DNA of 64,000 nt from CBDBBY01 sp965203795 (GCA_965203795.1 OZ241915.1:1364001-1428000); one strand, 5' to 3'; shown: positions 17,087 to 26,506, numbered from the stretch's first letter. Numbers and translations: made by a program. Notes: generated by a model not told the origin, from the sequence alone.

Positions 17087-18028
17087 TCAAAGCCGGGCGA
17101 CCCTTTCAGTTAGCAGTTTGAAGTAACCGTCGGCGTCGATGTCGCCAATGAACCGCGCGTTCGGCTTTCGGTCCGTTACGCCCCACCAGTCGGCCACGGT
17201 CATGCCGCGCGTCAAGTCGGAAACGGTTTCGATTTCGACGTTCACATGGCGGCCCGAGAACAGCTCGGGCTCAAGGAGGTAGGCGATGACGCACGGATCG
17301 TGCAGCGGCGCGCCGTCCTTGCCGTATTTCTCCTTGTCGTAGCGTTCGAAGAATCCCGTCAGTTCGGCGACCGCCGTCCCGGCCCGGTTGCCGATGTTTC
17401 GGAAACCGTCGATGCGCGCGGACGTGGTCAGGGCTTTGTGCGTGACGTCAAGCGGCATCACGACAATGGGAATCCCCGACCGGAACACGGCCGCCGCCGC
17501 CTCCGGATCCACGTAGATGTTGAACTCCGCCGCGGGCGTGACGTTCCCTACTTCGAAATAAGCGCCGCCCATCAGGACGATTTCGCGCACCCGCCGCGCC
17601 GCTGCCGGATCGGACTCCAGCGCCGCCGCGATGTTGGTCAGCGGTCCGAGAGGGCAAAGCGTAATCGTGTTCGCGGGTTCGCGGCGAAGCGTATCGCAGA
17701 TGAATTCGACTGCGTCCCGCTCCTGCAGAGGCATCGTCGGCTCCGGCAGGTCCGGGCCGTCGAGGCCGGTCCGTCCGTGCACATGCTCGGCGGTCACAAG
17801 CTCCCTCCGCAGAGGGCGGTCGCGGCCCGCGAAGACCCGGATGTCGCTGCGGCCTGCAAGCTCGCAGATCATCCGCGCGTTTCTTTCGGTCAGCGCCAGA
17901 GAAACGTTGCCGGCGACGGCCGTAATTCCCACGACTTCAAGCTCGGGGCTCCCCAAGGCGGTCAGGATGGCAACGGCGTCATCCTGCCCGGGGTCCGTGT
18001 CGATTATGATTTTCCGTGCTTCGGACAT
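17087..18028 (-). CDS. Inosine/uridine-preferring nucleoside hydrolase
   Basis: A 313-aa nucleoside N-ribohydrolase that splits ribonucleosides into base and ribose. The calcium-binding signature is IIIDTDPGQDDAVAIL near the N-terminus; VLMGGAYFEVGNVTPAAEFN and HDPCVIAYLLEPELF are further active-site regions. Start 18028 (MSEARK) sits just before the signature. No nucleoside transporter is adjacent. Its stop codon directly abuts the selO start. Confidence 0.93.
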   Translation of the reverse strand: MSEARKIIIDTDPGQDDAVAILTALGSPELEVVGITAVAGNVSLALTERNARMICELAGRSDIRVFAGRDRPLRRELVTAEHVHGRTGLDGPDLPEPTMPLQERDAVEFICDTLRREPANTITLCPLGPLTNIAAALESDPAAARRVREIVLMGGAYFEVGNVTPAAEFNIYVDPEAAAAVFRSGIPIVVMPLDVTHKALTTSARIDGFRNIGNRAGTAVAELTGFFERYDKEKYGKDGAPLHDPCVIAYLLEPELFSGRHVNVEIETVSDLTRGMTVADWWGVTDRKPNARFIGDIDADGYFKLLTERVARL

Positions 18029-18107
18029 CGGATTGAGCTGCCGTTCGGACGCCAAGCATCTGATACCAGCAGGGAAGGGGGATTCCTATTGCGCCGGCCG
18101 CGAAGCG

Positions 18108-18153
18108 GGCGGAGCGCCGATCAGGGCGCTCCGCCGCGGGCGCCTCAGGCGCC
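18108..18153 (-). terminator. Two adjacent perfect hairpins after the Fe(III) binding-protein gene
   Basis: GGCGGAGCGCC (18108-18118) pairs with GGCGCTCCGCC (18125-18135) over a 6-base loop. A second hairpin, GGCGCC-TCA-GGCGCC, spans 18139-18153. They lie just downstream of the minus-strand stop at 18161. No T-run follows, so they may act as mRNA 3' protection or a factor-assisted stop. Confidence 0.55.
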
Positions 18154-18160
18154 GCGAGGC

Positions 18161-19168
18161 TCAGTCGTCGAACCCGACCTCTTCGACCATCCGAAGCGCC
18201 GCCGGGCGCCGGCGGGCGATCTCGGCGAGCGGCAGCCCGTCGGGAACGAATTCGCCCCACGACGCGACGAGATCCGACGCCGGCACTCCCGGAGTGACCG
18301 GGTACTCGTAGTTGACGGCGGCGTAGATCCGCTGCGCTTCCGGGGAAGCAAGAAACTCCATGAGCTTCAGTGCCTCCACCCTGTTGGGAGCCGCCTTCGT
18401 CATCGCGATGCCCGAAACGTTCATGTGGGTTCCGCCGCCTTCGAAGACGGGGAACACGATGCGGACCGAGTTCGCCCATGCCTGCTGCTCTTCGTTGGAG
18501 AGCATCTTGCCCATGTAGTAGGTGTTGCCGAGCGATATGTCGCACTCGCCCGCCCAGATCGCCTTGACTTGGGCGCGGTCATTGCCTTGCGGCTTGCGCC
18601 CGAGGTTCCGCTTCAGGGCGGCGACCCATTCCTTGGCGGCAGCCTCTCCCTTGAGGGAGATCATCGCGCCGAACAGAGCGAGGTTGTAGGGATGCGTGCC
18701 GAGTCTGGAGCACAGGCGGCCCTCCCATTTCCCGTTCGCCAAATCCTCGTAGGTCGTGACCTCGCCGTCGCCGACCCTGTCCTTGGAAGCGTAAACAATC
18801 CGGCCCCGCAGCGTCAGCGCGTACCAGTGCCCTCCGGGGTCCCGGAACTCGGGAGGAATGCTCGACGTCAGCACGTCGGAAGCAACCGGCTGCGTGACGC
18901 CCGCCGCCACCGCATTGCTCAGGCGCGAGATGTCGACCGTCATGATGACGTCGGCAGGCGACCGCGTGCCCTCCGCCTTGAGCCGCTCGACCATCCCCTT
19001 GTCCAGGAATGTCACGTTCACTTGGATGCCCGTGGCGTCGGTGAACGCCGCGAACAGTGGTTCGACAAGCTCAGGCTGCCGGTACGAATACACGTTGACG
19101 TCCGAAGACGCCGGAACGGCCGCCGAAATCGCAAATGCGGCCGCCGCCGCTGCAGCAAGTGTGCGCAT
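18161..19168 (-). CDS. Fe(III) ABC transporter periplasmic binding protein
   Basis: A 335-aa FbpA/FutA-type ferric-binding protein. It has a signal peptide (MRTLAAAAAAAFAISAAVPA) and the early YSYRQPELVEPLF segment. ISLGNTYYMGKM holds the paired tyrosines used for ferric iron binding in this family. ATG 19168 is chosen over 19186 because AGGA lies just upstream. No permease or ATPase is adjacent, so it is an orphan or its partners are elsewhere. Three consecutive palindromes lie upstream and suggest regulation, probably by iron. Confidence 0.9.
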   Translation of the reverse strand: MRTLAAAAAAAFAISAAVPASSDVNVYSYRQPELVEPLFAAFTDATGIQVNVTFLDKGMVERLKAEGTRSPADVIMTVDISRLSNAVAAGVTQPVASDVLTSSIPPEFRDPGGHWYALTLRGRIVYASKDRVGDGEVTTYEDLANGKWEGRLCSRLGTHPYNLALFGAMISLKGEAAAKEWVAALKRNLGRKPQGNDRAQVKAIWAGECDISLGNTYYMGKMLSNEEQQAWANSVRIVFPVFEGGGTHMNVSGIAMTKAAPNRVEALKLMEFLASPEAQRIYAAVNYEYPVTPGVPASDLVASWGEFVPDGLPLAEIARRRPAALRMVEEVGFDD

Positions 19169-19190
19169 GATTGGGATCCTTCGCAAAGCT

Positions 19191-19242
19191 GGAATTAATT
19201 CCGAGTCAATTGATTCGGATTAACTCCAAGTGAATTGCTTGG
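19191..19242 (-). promoter_or_regulatory. Three tandem palindromes upstream of the Fe(III) binding protein
   Basis: GGAATTAATTCC (19191-19202) is a perfect 12-bp dyad. CCGAGTCAATTGATTCGG (19201-19218) is a dyad with one mismatched pair. CCAAGTGAATTGCTTGG (19226-19242) has 5-bp arms. All are AT-centred and fill the gap between mazG and the binding-protein start. This layout suits a multi-site repressor operator; the regulator (Fur/Mur, Irr or RirA) cannot be told by eye. Confidence 0.5.
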
Positions 19243-19245
19243 ATA

Positions 19246-20094
19246 TTATTCGCGCGGCGGCTGCGCTGTCAATGCGGATTTCGCCGCGTCCCAGGCTTCG
19301 TCGAGCTCGTCCAAGCTGGCGGCCTCAAGGGTCCTGCCCGAATCGCGGAGTATCCGCTCCATCCCGCGGAACCGGTCGGCGAATCTGCCGCTCGCATCCG
19401 CGAGCGACGATTCAGCGTCGACGCCGAAATGGCGGGCCAGGTTCACCAGCGTGAACAGCAGATCGCCGAACTCCTCGCTGATCCGGCCGGAATCGGCTTC
19501 GCGCCTCGCTTCCTCCAATTCGCGCGCCTCTTCGAGGAGCTTGTCGAGAACGCCGTCGGCCGCGGGCCAATCGAAGCCTGTTCTTGCAGCGCGCTTCTGC
19601 AGCTTCTGCGCCCGCGCCAGCGCAGGCATCGCCACGGGAACCCCGGAAAGGGCGCTCCCGTCGGGACCGCCGACGCGCTCCTGCGCCTTCTGATCCTCCC
19701 AAATCGCGACCAGCTCCTTGGAACTCGCGCGCTGCGGCTCGGAGCCGAACACGTGCGGGTGCCGTTCGACCATCTTGTCCGACACCGCCGAAACGACGCC
19801 GGAAAAGTCGAACAATCCCTGCTCCGAGGCGATTTCCGCGTGGTAGACGGCATGGAGCAGCAGATCGCCGAGTTCCGACTTCAGCTCGTTCCAGGATTTC
19901 CTCCTGATCGCGTCCGCGACTTCGTAGGCCTCTTCGATGGTGTAGGGGCCTATCGTCTCGAACGTCTGCTCGACATCCCAGGGACAGCCCGTTTCGGGGT
20001 CCCGAAGCCGCCGCATGATCTCCAGCAGCCGCTCGATGCCTCCGCCGGGGTCCAAGCACAGCGCCTGGCTCCTGCTGAATTCCGAATCGTCCAT
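19246..20094 (-). CDS. mazG: Nucleoside triphosphate pyrophosphohydrolase MazG
   Basis: A 282-aa two-domain all-alpha NTP pyrophosphatase that hydrolyses NTPs to NMP and PPi. The first domain has CPWDVEQTFETIGPYTIEEAYE and ELKSELGDLLLHAVYHAEIA with the metal-binding ExxE...ExxD pattern. The second has ISEEFGDLLFTLVNLARH. The start at 20094 gives the standard N-terminus and follows GAGAACGGGAA. It is followed by the Fe(III) binding-protein gene. Confidence 0.94.
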   Translation of the reverse strand: MDDSEFSRSQALCLDPGGGIERLLEIMRRLRDPETGCPWDVEQTFETIGPYTIEEAYEVADAIRRKSWNELKSELGDLLLHAVYHAEIASEQGLFDFSGVVSAVSDKMVERHPHVFGSEPQRASSKELVAIWEDQKAQERVGGPDGSALSGVPVAMPALARAQKLQKRAARTGFDWPAADGVLDKLLEEARELEEARREADSGRISEEFGDLLFTLVNLARHFGVDAESSLADASGRFADRFRGMERILRDSGRTLEAASLDELDEAWDAAKSALTAQPPRE

Positions 20095-20286
20095 TTCCCG
20101 TTCTCCGCATCGCAGGCGGTCGCCGCCGGCTTCCGGCCCGCTGGATAATCCGGGAATGCGAGTCATCCGATGCCCGCGCAAGGGGCCGATGGTCGATTGC
20201 TGTGGAAAACTTCCCGTAAAGGCTTCCGGGACGCGCGAGCCGTCCGCCGGGGAAGCGGCGGAATCCCGCGCGCCGGCGCGGTCGCG

Positions 20287-22371
20287 CTAATCCGCGGAAA
20301 CGGTGATCACCGGCTCCATGCGGGCGAGCGCGTCCTTGGCAAGATGGCACTTCACGTAGTGGCCGTCATCCAGCCATTGATTCTCCGGAACTTCGGTTTC
20401 GCACTTGTTTCCGGGAACTTCGGACTTCCAGCGGCAGCGCGTCTGGAACGGGCAGCCGGGCGGCGGGCTGACCGCCGACGGAATGTCGCCCTCAAGCACG
20501 ATATGCTTCTTCTCGACATGGGTGTCCGCGATCGGGACCGCCGACAAAAGCGCCTCGGTGTACGGGTGGTAGGGCGGGGCGAAGACTTGGTCGGTCGAGC
20601 CGAGCTCGACGACATGCCCCAGATACATGACAAGCACCCTGTCCGAGAGGTAGCGCACGATCGACAGGTCGTGCGAAATGAACAGAAGGGTCGTTTTCTC
20701 CCGGCGCTGGATCTCCATCAGGAGATCCGTGACGGCGGCCTGCACCGACACGTCGAGCGCCGAAACCGGCTCGTCGGCCACGACGATCCGGGCGCTGCCG
20801 GCGAACGCCCTCGCGATGCCGACGCGCTGCTTCTGCCCGCCCGACAGCTGCCTTGGCATGCGGTCGGCGAACTCCCTCGGAAGCTTGACGAGGTCCAGCA
20901 GCTCCAGCATCCGGTCGTTCCGCTCCTGCTCGCCGGTCCCCACATCGAATATCTCAAGGGCCCGGATGATCTGGCGGCCGACGGTCATGCTCGGATTGAG
21001 CGTGTCGAACGGGTTCTGGAAGACCATCTGGACGGAGGACACCGTGCCGGTGTTGCGATCCTCGATCGGCGTGTTCTGGATTTCGCTGCCGTCCAGCAGG
21101 ATCTTGCCCGCTGACGCCGTCTCCAAGCCCATCAGGACCTTGGCGAAGGTCGACTTTCCGCAGCCGGATTCGCCCACAATCGCGAGCGTCTCGGATTCGC
21201 GGGCTTCGAAGGAGATGGTCTCGTTGGCCTTCACGACCTTCCGCTCGCCGCTGCCGAACAGCGGGTTGGAGGAGATTTCGTAGTACTTCCGCAGCTCGTC
21301 CATGCCGAGAACGACCTCGCCGGGCTCCGCCGCCTCCGTCGTGTCGGCGCGCTCGGGCGGGAGACTCCAGTCGATCTCATTGAACTTCAGGCAGCGCGAG
21401 TCGTGCCGCTGGTTGCCCTCGACCGGCGCCATGCGGATTTCGGCGGCGTCGCACCGGCCTTCTTCGAAATAGTTGCACCTCGGACCGAAGTTGCAGCCCG
21501 GAGGCCGCTCGTGCGGAAGCGGGAAGTTGCCGGGGATCGCGATGAGGGGGCGGGCGTTCTTGTCCGCGCCCGGGAGCGGAATGGAGCGGAACAGCGCCTG
21601 CGTGTAGGGATGGCGCATCCTGTCGAAGACATCCTTGATGGAGCCCGTCTCGACCGCCTCTCCCGAATACATGACGCAGATCCTGTCGCACACCTCCATG
21701 ACCAGGCCCAGGTTGTGCGAGATGAACAGCATCGAAGTGCCGTACTTCTTGCCTAAATCCTTCACGAGCTCGACGATTCCGGCTTCGACCGTGACATCCA
21801 GCGCCGTCGTGGGCTCGTCCAGTATCAGCAGGGACGGCTTCGACATGAGCGCCATGGCGATGACGATCCGCTGCTGCTGGCCTCCCGACAGCTGGTGCGG
21901 ATAGGCGTCGAGGATTCTCTCGGGGTCGGGCAGCCGGACATCGCCGACGATTTCAAGCGCCAAGGCCCGGGCCTTCGACTTCGAAATCCCTTCGTGGATG
22001 ATGGGAACTTCCATCAGCTGGTGGCCGATCCGCATCGCCGGATTCAGGGAGGCCATCGGCTCCTGGTAGATCATCGCGATTTCGCTTCCGCGGATGTCGC
22101 GAAGCTCCTCCTGGCTGAACTGGTTGAGATCGCGCCCCTTGAATTTGATCGTGCCGGCGACGATCCGGCCGTTCACCCCGAGGTCCTGCATGACGCCGAG
22201 CGCCACCGTGGACTTGCCGCAGCCGGACTCCCCCACGAGGCCCATCGCCTCGCCCGGCTGAACCACGCAGGAGAAATCCATGACCGCCGGAATTTCGACC
22301 AGCCTCGTGAAGAAGGAGATCGAAAGGTTTTCGATTTCGAGGATCGGGCCGTCGTAGCTCGTGTCCTTCAT
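20287..22371 (-). CDS. Fused double ATPase of a peptide-type ABC transporter (DppD-DppF)
   Basis: A 694-aa protein joining two ABC ATPase units that are usually separate DppD and DppF proteins. Walker A appears twice as GESGCGKST (47-55 and 400-408). Signatures are LSGGQQQR (161-168) and LSGGQKQR; Walker B segments are LLILDEPTTALD and IVVADEPVSALD. Each half ends in an oligopeptide-type C-terminal region with clustered cysteines (PPGCNFGPRCNYFEEGRC and PPPGCPFQTRC). ATG 22371 follows GAGGAGGGAA. It is the last gene of an operon with two permeases and two binding proteins. Confidence 0.95.
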   Translation of the reverse strand: MKDTSYDGPILEIENLSISFFTRLVEIPAVMDFSCVVQPGEAMGLVGESGCGKSTVALGVMQDLGVNGRIVAGTIKFKGRDLNQFSQEELRDIRGSEIAMIYQEPMASLNPAMRIGHQLMEVPIIHEGISKSKARALALEIVGDVRLPDPERILDAYPHQLSGGQQQRIVIAMALMSKPSLLILDEPTTALDVTVEAGIVELVKDLGKKYGTSMLFISHNLGLVMEVCDRICVMYSGEAVETGSIKDVFDRMRHPYTQALFRSIPLPGADKNARPLIAIPGNFPLPHERPPGCNFGPRCNYFEEGRCDAAEIRMAPVEGNQRHDSRCLKFNEIDWSLPPERADTTEAAEPGEVVLGMDELRKYYEISSNPLFGSGERKVVKANETISFEARESETLAIVGESGCGKSTFAKVLMGLETASAGKILLDGSEIQNTPIEDRNTGTVSSVQMVFQNPFDTLNPSMTVGRQIIRALEIFDVGTGEQERNDRMLELLDLVKLPREFADRMPRQLSGGQKQRVGIARAFAGSARIVVADEPVSALDVSVQAAVTDLLMEIQRREKTTLLFISHDLSIVRYLSDRVLVMYLGHVVELGSTDQVFAPPYHPYTEALLSAVPIADTHVEKKHIVLEGDIPSAVSPPPGCPFQTRCRWKSEVPGNKCETEVPENQWLDDGHYVKCHLAKDALARMEPVITVSAD

Positions 22372-22453
22372 CGCGGTTCCCTCCTCTGTGGGCGGCGCCC
22401 GCAAGCTCGGCTTGGCGAGCTCGTGCGGGCCGCCGTTCCGGATGCCACTGTCG

Positions 22454-23683
22454 TCAGTCCTTGAGCGATTCCTCCCGCAGGCCGTCTGCGAGGAGGTTGA
22501 GGCCCAGAACCAGGCTCATGAGGGCCAGCGCCGGCGGCAGGGCAGGGTGCGGATAGATCGAAAGAAGCTTCCGACCGTCGTTGATCGTCGACCCCCAGTC
22601 CGGGCTCTCGGGGCTAACCCCGAGTCCGAAGAAGCCGAGCGTTCCGAGCAGGATCGTCGTGTAGCCGACCCTGAGGCAGAAATCGACGATCAGCGGGCCG
22701 CGCGCGTTCGGGAGGATTTCCCATAGCATTACGTACCAAGGGCCTTCGCCCCGGGTCTGCGCCGCCGCGACATAGTCCCTGGTTTGAATGTCGAGGACGA
22801 GGCCGCGGATGATCCTGAACACGGTGGGCGCGTTCACGAACACCACCGAAACGAAGACGTTCAGAAGATTGGGGCTCATTCCGAAGACGCCCGCCGGATC
22901 GGCGTTGAACGCCAAGCCGGAATAAGCCCAAAGCCCCAGGACCAGCGTGATGGCGATGAACGCGTTCCGCTTGGCGGGCTGGGTGAAGTACCTCGAATTC
23001 CAGAGGATGACGAGAAAGATGATGGGGAACGCGAACAGCAGCGCGGCAAGGATGTTGGGTATTGAGGTGATCCACGTGAACCCGCCCCAGAGCGGCACCT
23101 CGGTGCCGGCCGCGCGGATTTCCGGCGTGACCAGGAGGTAGAAGAGAAGGATCACCGGGAATGCCAGCACAAGGTTGGCGATGAAGGAAAGAATCGTGTC
23201 GAGCCTGCCGCCGAAATAGCCTGCGGGAAGGCCGAGAGTAATCCCCACCATGAAGGCGAACGCCGTCGCGGCGGGCGCGATCGCCATGACCCGCTGCGCT
23301 CCGACCACCATCCTGGAGAAGACGTCGCGGCCGAGGTTGTCGCCGCCGAACAGGTAGGCCGCGGTATCCGAATCCGGGACGAAGGTGCCGGGCACCTTGT
23401 TCTTCAGCGCGGCGATTTGGACGAGCGGATCGAACGTGGCGATTGACGGAACGATGGTGGCGCCTCCGATCGTCACGCCTTCGGCGAAAATCGCGGTGAA
23501 GAACCAGAACAGCACGATTCCGTAGCCGATCATGCCCACCGGGCTGTCGAACAGCTTTCCGTAGAGTCCCAGCCGGCGCTTGTACCGGATCGACGCGGCA
23601 TAAACCGCGGCCAACGCGATCCAGACCGGAAGGAACTGGTACAGGACTTGAAGGGTGATCTGGCCCCAGCCTAGAGGTTCCAT
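22454..23683 (-). CDS. Peptide-type ABC permease (DppC class)
   Basis: A 409-aa inner-membrane permease, longer than typical DppC (about 300) because of an extended N-terminal region with two hydrophobic helices and a periplasmic insert. Family marks are GGDNLGRDVFSRMVVGAQ and the EAA-type loop RDYVAAAQTRGEGPWYVMLWEILPNARGPLI; the C-terminus is LLADGLREESLKD. It starts 9 bases after the upstream permease stop. It pairs with the DppB-class subunit. Confidence 0.93.
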   Translation of the reverse strand: MEPLGWGQITLQVLYQFLPVWIALAAVYAASIRYKRRLGLYGKLFDSPVGMIGYGIVLFWFFTAIFAEGVTIGGATIVPSIATFDPLVQIAALKNKVPGTFVPDSDTAAYLFGGDNLGRDVFSRMVVGAQRVMAIAPAATAFAFMVGITLGLPAGYFGGRLDTILSFIANLVLAFPVILLFYLLVTPEIRAAGTEVPLWGGFTWITSIPNILAALLFAFPIIFLVILWNSRYFTQPAKRNAFIAITLVLGLWAYSGLAFNADPAGVFGMSPNLLNVFVSVVFVNAPTVFRIIRGLVLDIQTRDYVAAAQTRGEGPWYVMLWEILPNARGPLIVDFCLRVGYTTILLGTLGFFGLGVSPESPDWGSTINDGRKLLSIYPHPALPPALALMSLVLGLNLLADGLREESLKD

Positions 23684-23692
23684 GGCAGCCCC

Positions 23693-24742
23693 CTAAGAAA
23701 TCCTGATTCGCGGATTCAGATACACGTATCCGATGTCCGAGATCAGTTGGGTCAGAAGCACGACGATGACCGCCACCATGGAGCAGGTCAGCAGCATTTC
23801 TATGTCGTTGTTTCCGGCGGCTTGGACGAGCGTCCAGCCGAATCCCCGGTAATTGAAGAGGGTCTCGACGATGACGACCCCGGTAAGCAGCCAAGGGAAC
23901 TGCAGCATGATGACCGTGAACGGCGCAATCAGCGCGTTCCTCAGCGCATGCTTGAGCACGATGTTCCTGAACGACACCCCTTTGAGCCGCGCGGTCCGGA
24001 TGTACTGCGCCGTCATGACCTCGGCCATTGAAGCCCTCGTCATCCGCGCGATGTAGCCGGTTCCGTAAAGGGCCATCGTGACGACCGGCAGCGTGAAGTT
24101 CTCGAAGCTCACGCCGTCGCTAACGGCGCTGGCCGACGAGCCCTTGAACCATTTGAGGCCGACGACCGACGAGGCGAACACGACGACGAGCACGACGCCG
24201 GAGATGTATTCAGGCGTTGCCGTCGTGATGATCGCGGACGTCGACAGCACCCTGTCGGTTCGGGATCCTTCCCGCATTCCCGCCAGCACGCCCACCGCGA
24301 GCGCAAGGGGGACCATGACGATCATCACCCAGAACATGAGCACGCCGGTGGCGGCCAGTCGCCGCCCGATCACGGCCGACACGTCTTCCTTCGCCACAAT
24401 CGAGTATCCGAAGTCGCCCTGCAGAATCCCGCAGAACCGAGGCGACGTGCCGGGCTCGGCCGAGCCATCGACGCATCTTCCGGTCTCTTTCCCGTCGTCG
24501 CCGATCCGGGTCCACCCGGGGACCACGCCCAGCCACTCGCCGTAGCGGACGACGATGGGCCGGAGGTAGCCGCGCTTCTCGAGCCAGGACTCGACCTCTG
24601 AGTCCGGCATCCTCTGGGTTCCGGAGAATTTCGCGACTTTTTCGAGGTTCGGATAAAGATTCGTAAGAAAGAAGACGACGAAGGTCAGGCAGAGCGCGGT
24701 CAGCAGCATCACGCCGACCCTTCGTGCGATGAACAATATCAT
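23693..24742 (-). CDS. Peptide-type ABC permease (DppB class)
   Basis: A 349-aa permease beginning MILFIARRVGVMLLTALCLT, the usual first helix of DppB proteins. Later parts are YIARMTRASMAEVMTAQYIRTARLKG (EAA loop) and FPWLLTGVVIVETLFNYRGFGW. An acidic and cysteine-bearing periplasmic stretch at about residues 80-110 is unusual. It is separated from the binding-protein gene by a stem-loop. Confidence 0.93.
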   Translation of the reverse strand: MILFIARRVGVMLLTALCLTFVVFFLTNLYPNLEKVAKFSGTQRMPDSEVESWLEKRGYLRPIVVRYGEWLGVVPGWTRIGDDGKETGRCVDGSAEPGTSPRFCGILQGDFGYSIVAKEDVSAVIGRRLAATGVLMFWVMIVMVPLALAVGVLAGMREGSRTDRVLSTSAIITTATPEYISGVVLVVVFASSVVGLKWFKGSSASAVSDGVSFENFTLPVVTMALYGTGYIARMTRASMAEVMTAQYIRTARLKGVSFRNIVLKHALRNALIAPFTVIMLQFPWLLTGVVIVETLFNYRGFGWTLVQAAGNNDIEMLLTCSMVAVIVVLLTQLISDIGYVYLNPRIRIS

Positions 24743-24778
24743 GATGCTTCGCGTCTTTCCCTTCAGCTTGCCCTGTCA

Positions 24779-24811
24779 GGCGCGGCCAACGCCGCGGGCA
24801 GCGGCCGCGCC
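24779..24811 (-). promoter_or_regulatory. Stem-loop between binding-protein gene and DppB-class permease
   Basis: GGCGCGGCC (24779-24787) pairs with GGCCGCGCC (24803-24811) over a 15-base loop. It is located just after the stop of the binding-protein gene, the place where differential-expression hairpins occur in ABC operons. No T-run follows. Confidence 0.5.
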
Positions 24812-24853
24812 AAATGTTTCATCCCGCGGAACGGGGTAGCGCCGAAGGCGGGC

Positions 24854-26506
24854 TCAGGAAGCGAATCCGAGCTTGTAGACGTGGATTTCGAAGGTCGGGT
24901 GCATCTCCGCGTTCAGGACGCCCGGCCGGTAGTGGCGGTAGAGCGAACGCCAGTACGGCTGGATGATGAAGCCTTCCTCCTGCATGATCTCCTCGATCCG
25001 GAACATGACCTCCCGCCTGCTGTCCGCGTCGGCGATCGAGTTCGCCCTGGCGAGCAGGGTATCGAACTCCTCGTTCGCCATGGCGGTTTCGTTCCAGGCT
25101 TCCCCGGAACGGTAGGCGAGGCCGAGAACCTGAACGCCGAGCGGACGCATGTTCCAGTTCGTTGAGGAGAAAGGATATTTCGCCCAATCGTTCCAGAAGG
25201 TGCTTCCGGGAAGGATCGTCCGCTTCACGTTGAAGCCGGCCTCCCTCAGCTGCGCCGCCACCGAGTCGGTGGTGTTCCGGCGCCAGTCGTCGTCGATGGA
25301 GATCAGATCGTGCTCGAAATCCATCATGCCCGCTTCGTTCATGAGCGCCACCGCGCCGTCGACATCCCTCGAAATGGGCGGAAGCTCCGCGTACTCGGGA
25401 TGTATCGGGCAGACATGGTGGTTCTCGGCAACCGTTCCCCGGTTGTTGTAGCCGAGCTCCAGGCAGGTCTGGTTGTCGACCGCCATCGCCAAGGCCCGGC
25501 GGACGCGCTGATCAGCATACGGCGTGGCGCCGTCGACCTCCGCCGCCTGGTTGGTCCGGATGACGACGGTCGCCGCGGTGACCGCTTCGGAGCGCTCCCA
25601 GCCCAGCGATTCGAACAGGTCGATGAAGTCTCCGACCGTTTCGTACGTGAAGTCGAATTCCTCCGCTTCCGCGCCCGCGAACCACGAGGCGGGGTCGGTT
25701 CCGAAGTCCACGAACTCGATCCGGTCGAGGTAAGCACCCTCGCCCCACCAGTCGTGGTTTTCGTTGCGGTAGAGAACGCCTCTGACGCCGACTTCGAGCG
25801 ATTCCGGCAGATAGGGGCCTGTGCCGACCGGATTCTCCAGCATGCTGGCTTCCGGGTCGAACGACTGCGGCACGATGGCGGCGGGATAGTCGGCCATGCC
25901 CGCAATCAGGGTGATGTCCGGCTTCGGCACATTCAGCCGGACGGTGTGGCTGTCGACGACTTCGATCGCCCCCGCGGCGGCCATGCCCGTGTCGGCATCG
26001 ACAAGCGCGGACATGCGGGCCGCCATGGAGTTCCCGTCCACGGATTCGCACCAGCGCGTAATGTTGAACGCGACGTCTTCCGCGGTGAGGTCCTCGCCGT
26101 TGTTCCACTTGACGCCCTTGCGCACGTTGAGCGTGTACTCCGAGGCGTCCTCGTTCACTTCCCACGATTCCAGCAGGATTCCCGTGAACGTGCCGTCCCG
26201 GTTGTACTCGACGAGATACTCGAGCCAGCCCCTGGCGAAGTTGGCGATCTGGGACCAGTCGTAGGTTCTCGGATCCTTCAGGCCTCTGACTTCCTGCTGA
26301 ATCTTCATTGTGCCGCCCATGACCGGCATGGCCGACGCCGGCAGCGGAGCAAGTCCGGCCAAAGCGTAGGCGCCCGCCGAAGTCGCGCCGAGCGTCGACG
26401 CGCGAGCCAGAAACTCGCGGCGGCTCAGCCGGCCCGCTTTGTACTCGTGGGCGAACATTGGAATCGCCTTGTGGAGCGGCTTTCCGGTGATCGAAGTCTC
26501 ACTCAT
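24854..26506 (-). CDS. Tat-exported peptide-type solute-binding protein, copy 1
   Basis: A 550-aa family 5 extracellular solute-binding protein. The N-terminus carries a twin-arginine signal (SRREFLARA, 28-36), so it is exported folded. Typical segments are SWEVNEDASEYTLNVRKGVK, WNNGEDLTAEDVAFNITRW, GTGPYLPESLEVGVRG and a C-terminal EIHVYKLGFAS. It is first upstream of the permeases and so is the operon's functional partner. It differs from copy 2 (27258-28910) at only about a dozen positions (for example E/V in QQxVRGL, FTY/LTY, TF/VY near the C-terminus). Ligand unknown; peptides or opine-like compounds are possible. Confidence 0.95.
   Translation of the reverse strand: MSETSITGKPLHKAIPMFAHEYKAGRLSRREFLARASTLGATSAGAYALAGLAPLPASAMPVMGGTMKIQQEVRGLKDPRTYDWSQIANFARGWLEYLVEYNRDGTFTGILLESWEVNEDASEYTLNVRKGVKWNNGEDLTAEDVAFNITRWCESVDGNSMAARMSALVDADTGMAAAGAIEVVDSHTVRLNVPKPDITLIAGMADYPAAIVPQSFDPEASMLENPVGTGPYLPESLEVGVRGVLYRNENHDWWGEGAYLDRIEFVDFGTDPASWFAGAEAEEFDFTYETVGDFIDLFESLGWERSEAVTAATVVIRTNQAAEVDGATPYADQRVRRALAMAVDNQTCLELGYNNRGTVAENHHVCPIHPEYAELPPISRDVDGAVALMNEAGMMDFEHDLISIDDDWRRNTTDSVAAQLREAGFNVKRTILPGSTFWNDWAKYPFSSTNWNMRPLGVQVLGLAYRSGEAWNETAMANEEFDTLLARANSIADADSRREVMFRIEEIMQEEGFIIQPYWRSLYRHYRPGVLNAEMHPTFEIHVYKLGFAS

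Noticed and set aside
15506..17113. A 535-codon plus-strand open frame
   Set aside because: It is the antisense shadow of selO and has no domain of its own.
17246..19198. A 650-codon plus-strand open frame
   Set aside because: It runs antisense across the nucleoside hydrolase and iron-binding genes, which have clear motifs; long open frames on the other strand are expected at this GC content.
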